A DNA stretch of 7,878 bases, taken from the NCBI GenBank assembly GCA_943325255.2, contig CALPOS020000096.1:1-7878 (forward strand). The letters run 5' to 3'. The DNA is from Sphingobacterium thalpophilum (GTDB taxonomy: Bacteria; Bacteroidota; Bacteroidia; Flavobacteriales; Flavobacteriaceae). Shown in pieces: positions 5,907 through 7,878 of the stretch; the first letter of the stretch is position 1, and each line of letters opens with the position of its first letter. Under the pieces are notes generated by a model that was not told the origin of the DNA, made no database searches, and saw only the letters and a program-made list of their open reading frames with translations. A program made the translations under genes and the position numbers.

Positions 5907-7016
5907 TTAGTTCATTTGAGATTCTATATTATTGATGAATTGATCAAATAAATAACTAGAATCGTGTGGCCCTGGACTCGCTTCTGGGTGATATTGCACT
6001 GAGAAACAATTCTTAGATTTCATGCGCATTCCCGCAACGGTTTGATCATTGAGATGTACGTGTGTAATTTCGAGATCTGGATGGCTTTCGAGTGCTTCTT
6101 TATTGACCGCAAATCCGTGATTTTGAGAAGTAATTTCTCCTTTACCAGAAACTAAATTCATTACAGGATGATTAATTCCTCTATGTCCGTTGAACATTTT
6201 ATAGGTGGAAACCCCATTCGCTAAAGCAATAACTTGATGCCCGAGACAAATTCCGAAAAGCGGTTTGTTGTTTTCAATAATGTCTTTCGCTACTTGAATG
6301 GCTCCAAACAATGGGTCGGGATCGCCGGGACCATTGGAAAGAAAATAACCATCGGGATTAAACTCTGCTAAATCTTTGAATGTTGCATTGTATGGAAATA
6401 CTTTGATGTAGCAATCGCGCTTGGCGAGGTTGCGCAAGATGTTGGTTTTGATTCCTAAATCGAGAGCTGAGATTTTATATTTGGCAGTTTCTTCCCCAAA
6501 GAAATACGGTTCTTTGGTGGATACTTTAGAGGCCAGTTCCAAACCTTTCATATCGGGCACTTTTGCCAATTGCGCTTTAAGAACTTCTACGGCAGTGCCA
6601 TCAGTACAGATCACGGCGTTCATAGCACCGTTGTCACGAATATAACTGACGAGTGCACGCGTATCGACATCGGAAATGCAGATTAGGTTTTGTTTTATAA
6701 AATAGTCTTCTAGACTTCCAGCGGCATCCGATCGGGAATAATTGAAACTAAAGTTTTTGCAGACCAATCCCGCAATTTTGATGGAATCGGATTCGACTTC
6801 TTTGTCATTCACGCCATAGTTTCCGATGTGCGGATTGGTGGCCACCATGATTTGACCGAAGTACGATGGGTCCGTAAAGATTTCTTGATAGCCGGTCATT
6901 CCGGTATTGAAACAAACTTCACCGAAAGTGGTGCCTGAAATTCCAATGGATTTTCCGTGAAAAATAGTGCCGTCGCTGAGTAAAAGGATGGCGGATTGTC
7001 GTGTTGTGTAGTTCAT
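5907..7016 (-). CDS. carA: Carbamoyl-phosphate synthase, small (glutaminase) subunit
   Basis: From the ATG at 7016 the product is 369 residues. It hydrolyses glutamine and channels ammonia to the large subunit CarB, which makes carbamoyl phosphate for pyrimidines and arginine. The N-terminal small-chain domain (about 6-135) shows LLLSDGTIFHGKSIG and FGEVCFNTGMTGYQEIFTDPSY-type sequence. The class I glutamine amidotransferase domain (about 183-365) has LSNGPGDP (226-233), GICLGHQ with nucleophile Cys257, and SVQYHPEASPGP with His343 and Glu345. A frame open to 7088 would add 24 residues, but these are encoded by a dispersed-type repeat and by the promoter itself, so they are rejected. carB is not in this window, so the two subunits are not adjacent on this downstream side. 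Upstream promoter evidence is the best in the window. Confidence 0.96.
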   Translation of the reverse strand: MNYTTRQSAILLLSDGTIFHGKSIGISGTTFGEVCFNTGMTGYQEIFTDPSYFGQIMVATNPHIGNYGVNDKEVESDSIKIAGLVCKNFSFNYSRSDAAGSLEDYFIKQNLICISDVDTRALVSYIRDNGAMNAVICTDGTAVEVLKAQLAKVPDMKGLELASKVSTKEPYFFGEETAKYKISALDLGIKTNILRNLAKRDCYIKVFPYNATFKDLAEFNPDGYFLSNGPGDPDPLFGAIQVAKDIIENNKPLFGICLGHQVIALANGVSTYKMFNGHRGINHPVMNLVSGKGEITSQNHGFAVNKEALESHPDLEITHVHLNDQTVAGMRMKSKNCFSVQYHPEASPGPHDSSYLFDQFINNIESQMN

Positions 7017-7033
7017 TGTAGTTAGTTGTTGTG

Positions 7034-7066
7034 CAAATTTATTTTTTTTACCGCAAAGTTCGCAAA
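7034..7066 (-). promoter_or_regulatory. carA promoter: -33 TTTG and -7 TAAATTTG
   Basis: On the minus strand TTTG (7063-7066) and TAAATTTG (7034-7041) are separated by 21 bases, within the range known for Bacteroidota sigma-ABfr/RpoD promoters (TTG, about 17-23 bases, TAnnTTTG). The -7 box is 17 bases from the ATG at 7016. The -33 TTTG lies inside the first copy of the CGCAAAG repeat, so the repeat appears to supply half of the promoter. Confidence 0.65.
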
Positions 7067-7093
7067 GGTTTTGACGCAAAGTTCGCAAAGGTT
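7052..7093. repeat. Doubled 19-bp repeat (CGCAAAGTTCGCAAAGGTT) upstream of carA
   Basis: Two exact 19-base copies (7052-7070 and 7075-7093) are separated by TTGA, a 23-base period. Each copy is itself two near-identical words, CGCAAAGTT and CGCAAAGGTT, so the word occurs four times. I recall similar CGCAAAG-rich repeats scattered through flavobacterial intergenic DNA, so this is probably a dispersed repeat. A regulator-binding array is the alternative. Confidence 0.85.
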
Positions 7094-7120
7094 ATGAACA
7101 GCTATTGAAAACTACGAATT

Positions 7121-7203
7121 GCCCTAGCCCCGATTGTAGCGAAAATCCTTTTGTGCCGTTGTTCGGCATAAAAGATTGGGAGTGAAAAGCGGGAAAAAGC
7201 TCC
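7121..7203 (+). ncRNA. Structured RNA-like intergenic element, possibly the Flavo-1 family
   Basis: The sequence opens TAGCCCCGATTGTAGCG and closes AAGCGGGAAAAAGCTCC, a pattern I associate with a very common Bacteroidota intergenic element, perhaps the Rfam Flavo-1 motif (from memory, unverified). The fold is visible. An outer stem pairs AGC (7126-7128) with GCT (7199-7201) and CCCG (7129-7132) with CGGG (7190-7193). An inner hairpin pairs ATC-TTTT-G-TGCCG (7145-7158, one bulged C) with CGGCA-T-AAAA-GAT (7164-7176) around loop TTGTT. It is on the plus strand, opposite to rplQ and carA. Function is unknown, and it could equally be a dispersed DNA repeat that happens to fold. Confidence 0.55.
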
Positions 7204-7215
7204 TAAAAAAAAAGA

Positions 7216-7250
7216 CAAAAAAAAAGGACAAACTTCAAAAGTTTATCCTT
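7216..7250 (-). terminator. Rho-independent terminator of rplQ
   Basis: On the minus strand AAGGATAAACTT, loop TTG, and AAGTTTGTCCTT form a 12-bp stem with one G-U pair, followed by nine or more Ts. It begins 25 bases past the rplQ stop and would end the ribosomal-protein transcript. This is the strongest terminator in the window. Confidence 0.92.
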
Positions 7251-7275
7251 GATTCGTATTGCGTAATGAATTTAA

Positions 7276-7878
7276 TTATTCCGCTTTCTCTTCGGTGTTA
7301 TCCTCAGCGGCAGGTGCTTCTGGAGCTTCTGCTTCTGGTGTAACTTCTGGAGTTTCAGCAACCGGAGCTTCTTCGACTGCTGGTGCTTCTGCAACTGGAG
7401 TTTGCTCCGCCAGTTCGCTAGCGCTCGTGTCCTCAACTTGTGCTTCAGCAACAGGAGCTTCTTCGATTTTTGCTTCTGGAGCGTCAGCAACCGGAGCGAC
7501 TTTTGGAGCAGCAGCAGGAGCAGTAGTAGCACCTTTAGCTTTTCCACCACGACGGCTTTTCGATTTTTTCTCTTCTTTTTTACCTCCGTTATATAGTTCG
7601 TTGAAATCAACCAATTCGATCATTGCCATATCGGCGTTGTCTCCAAGACGATTTCCAACTTTAATGATACGTGTGTAACCACCTGGACGATCTCCAACTT
7701 TAGCAGCTACGTCTCTGAACAAATCAGTTACCGCATATTTGCTACGTAGGTAAGCGAAACAGATACGACGATTGTGTGTAGTATCTTCCTTTGATTTTGT
7801 AATCAGCGGCTCAACGAATTGTTTTAACGCTTTTGCTTTAGCGACAGTGGTATTGATACGTTTGTGCTCGATTAAAGA
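7276..7878 (-). CDS. rplQ: Ribosomal protein L17 (bL17), 5' end cut by the window edge, with long C-terminal extension
   Basis: The frame is open to the right edge, giving 200 visible residues that begin SLIEHKRINTTVAKAKALKQ. About 25 N-terminal residues, including the start, lie outside. The L17 core is clear: EHKRINTT, LRKYV-type helix FVEPLITKSKEDT, RRICFAYLRSK, and GDRPGGYTRIIKVGNRLGDNADMAMIELVDF, ending near visible residue 98. L17 binds 23S rRNA near the exit tunnel of the large subunit. After the core come a basic linker (KKEEKKSKSRRGGKAKG, about 100-116) and some 84 residues of Ala/Pro/Glu/Val-rich, acidic, low-complexity tail ending EEKAE. E. coli L17 is only about 127 residues, so the tail nearly doubles the protein. 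Long tails of this type occur in flavobacterial L17 as I recall. rplQ normally ends the alpha operon after rpoA; the strong terminator here agrees. Confidence 0.95.
   Translation of the reverse strand, partial: SLIEHKRINTTVAKAKALKQFVEPLITKSKEDTTHNRRICFAYLRSKYAVTDLFRDVAAKVGDRPGGYTRIIKVGNRLGDNADMAMIELVDFNELYNGGKKEEKKSKSRRGGKAKGATTAPAAAPKVAPVADAPEAKIEEAPVAEAQVEDTSASELAEQTPVAEAPAVEEAPVAETPEVTPEAEAPEAPAAEDNTEEKAE

Noticed and set aside
7017..7088. 24-residue N-terminal extension of CarA
   Set aside because: It is encoded by the CGCAAAG repeat and the promoter boxes; family-like sequence begins at the ATG at 7016.
7272..7610. Minus-strand Lys/Leu-rich frame of 112 codons
   Set aside because: It is an out-of-frame shadow of the rplQ tail; the L17 frame is clearly the coding one.
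7259..7678. Plus-strand open frame of 139 codons, Ala/Ser/Gly-rich
   Set aside because: It is the antisense of the low-complexity rplQ tail; repetitive GCTTCT-type codons keep the opposite strand open. No promoter or family resemblance.
7276..7722. rplQ starting at an internal TTG (7722)
   Set aside because: The same frame stays open to the window edge and encodes recognisable L17 sequence upstream, so the gene is truncated by the window rather than starting here.

Overview
The window looks like chromosomal DNA from the Bacteroidota, most likely Flavobacterium or a close relative. Three things point there. The proteins are flavobacterial in character (an L17 with a long Ala/Pro/Glu tail, a hexameric-type citrate synthase, and a paired CtlX and amidinotransferase-like protein). 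Several genes are preceded by the Bacteroidota promoter -7 element TAnnTTTG rather than by -35/-10 boxes and strong Shine-Dalgarno sites. The gaps hold AT-rich repeats of a kind I recall from flavobacterial genomes. No database search was possible, so all names rest on motifs and memory.

Layout: every complete gene is on the minus strand, so transcription runs from right to left. Reading that way: rplQ (cut by the right edge) with a strong terminator; a gap holding a structured RNA-like element and a doubled repeat; carA; eno; a gap with eno's terminator and a doubtful small hydrophobic ORF; gltA with its terminator; an arginine-deiminase/DDAH-type hydrolase; a four-helix-bundle (23S rRNA intervening-sequence protein, IVP) gene flanked by complementary heptamer arrays; and ctlX. 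At the left edge, the last codons of a plus-strand gene converge on ctlX. The gap between them carries a long hairpin and a 183-bp MITE-like insertion with 19-bp terminal inverted repeats and a 5-bp target duplication.

Function: the core is housekeeping, covering translation (L17), carbamoyl phosphate synthesis for pyrimidines and arginine (carA), glycolysis (eno) and the TCA cycle (gltA). The two guanidine/ureido hydrolases may act on arginine, citrulline or methylated arginine and so touch the same nitrogen pool as carA. Most genes look independently transcribed: rplQ, eno and gltA are followed by hairpin terminators, and carA, eno, gltA and the DDAH-like gene each have a TAnnTTTG box close upstream. 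Three of the longest possible reading frames were shortened because their 5' extensions run through a promoter, a terminator or a repeat.

The non-coding and accessory parts are the most interesting: the MITE-like element, the heptamer-flanked IVP cassette that separates the two hydrolase genes and forms the apparent ctlX leader, the repeat that supplies the carA -33 box, and the RNA-like element between rplQ and carA. None clearly amounts to a new multi-gene system. The IVP cassette is the best candidate for something poorly described.
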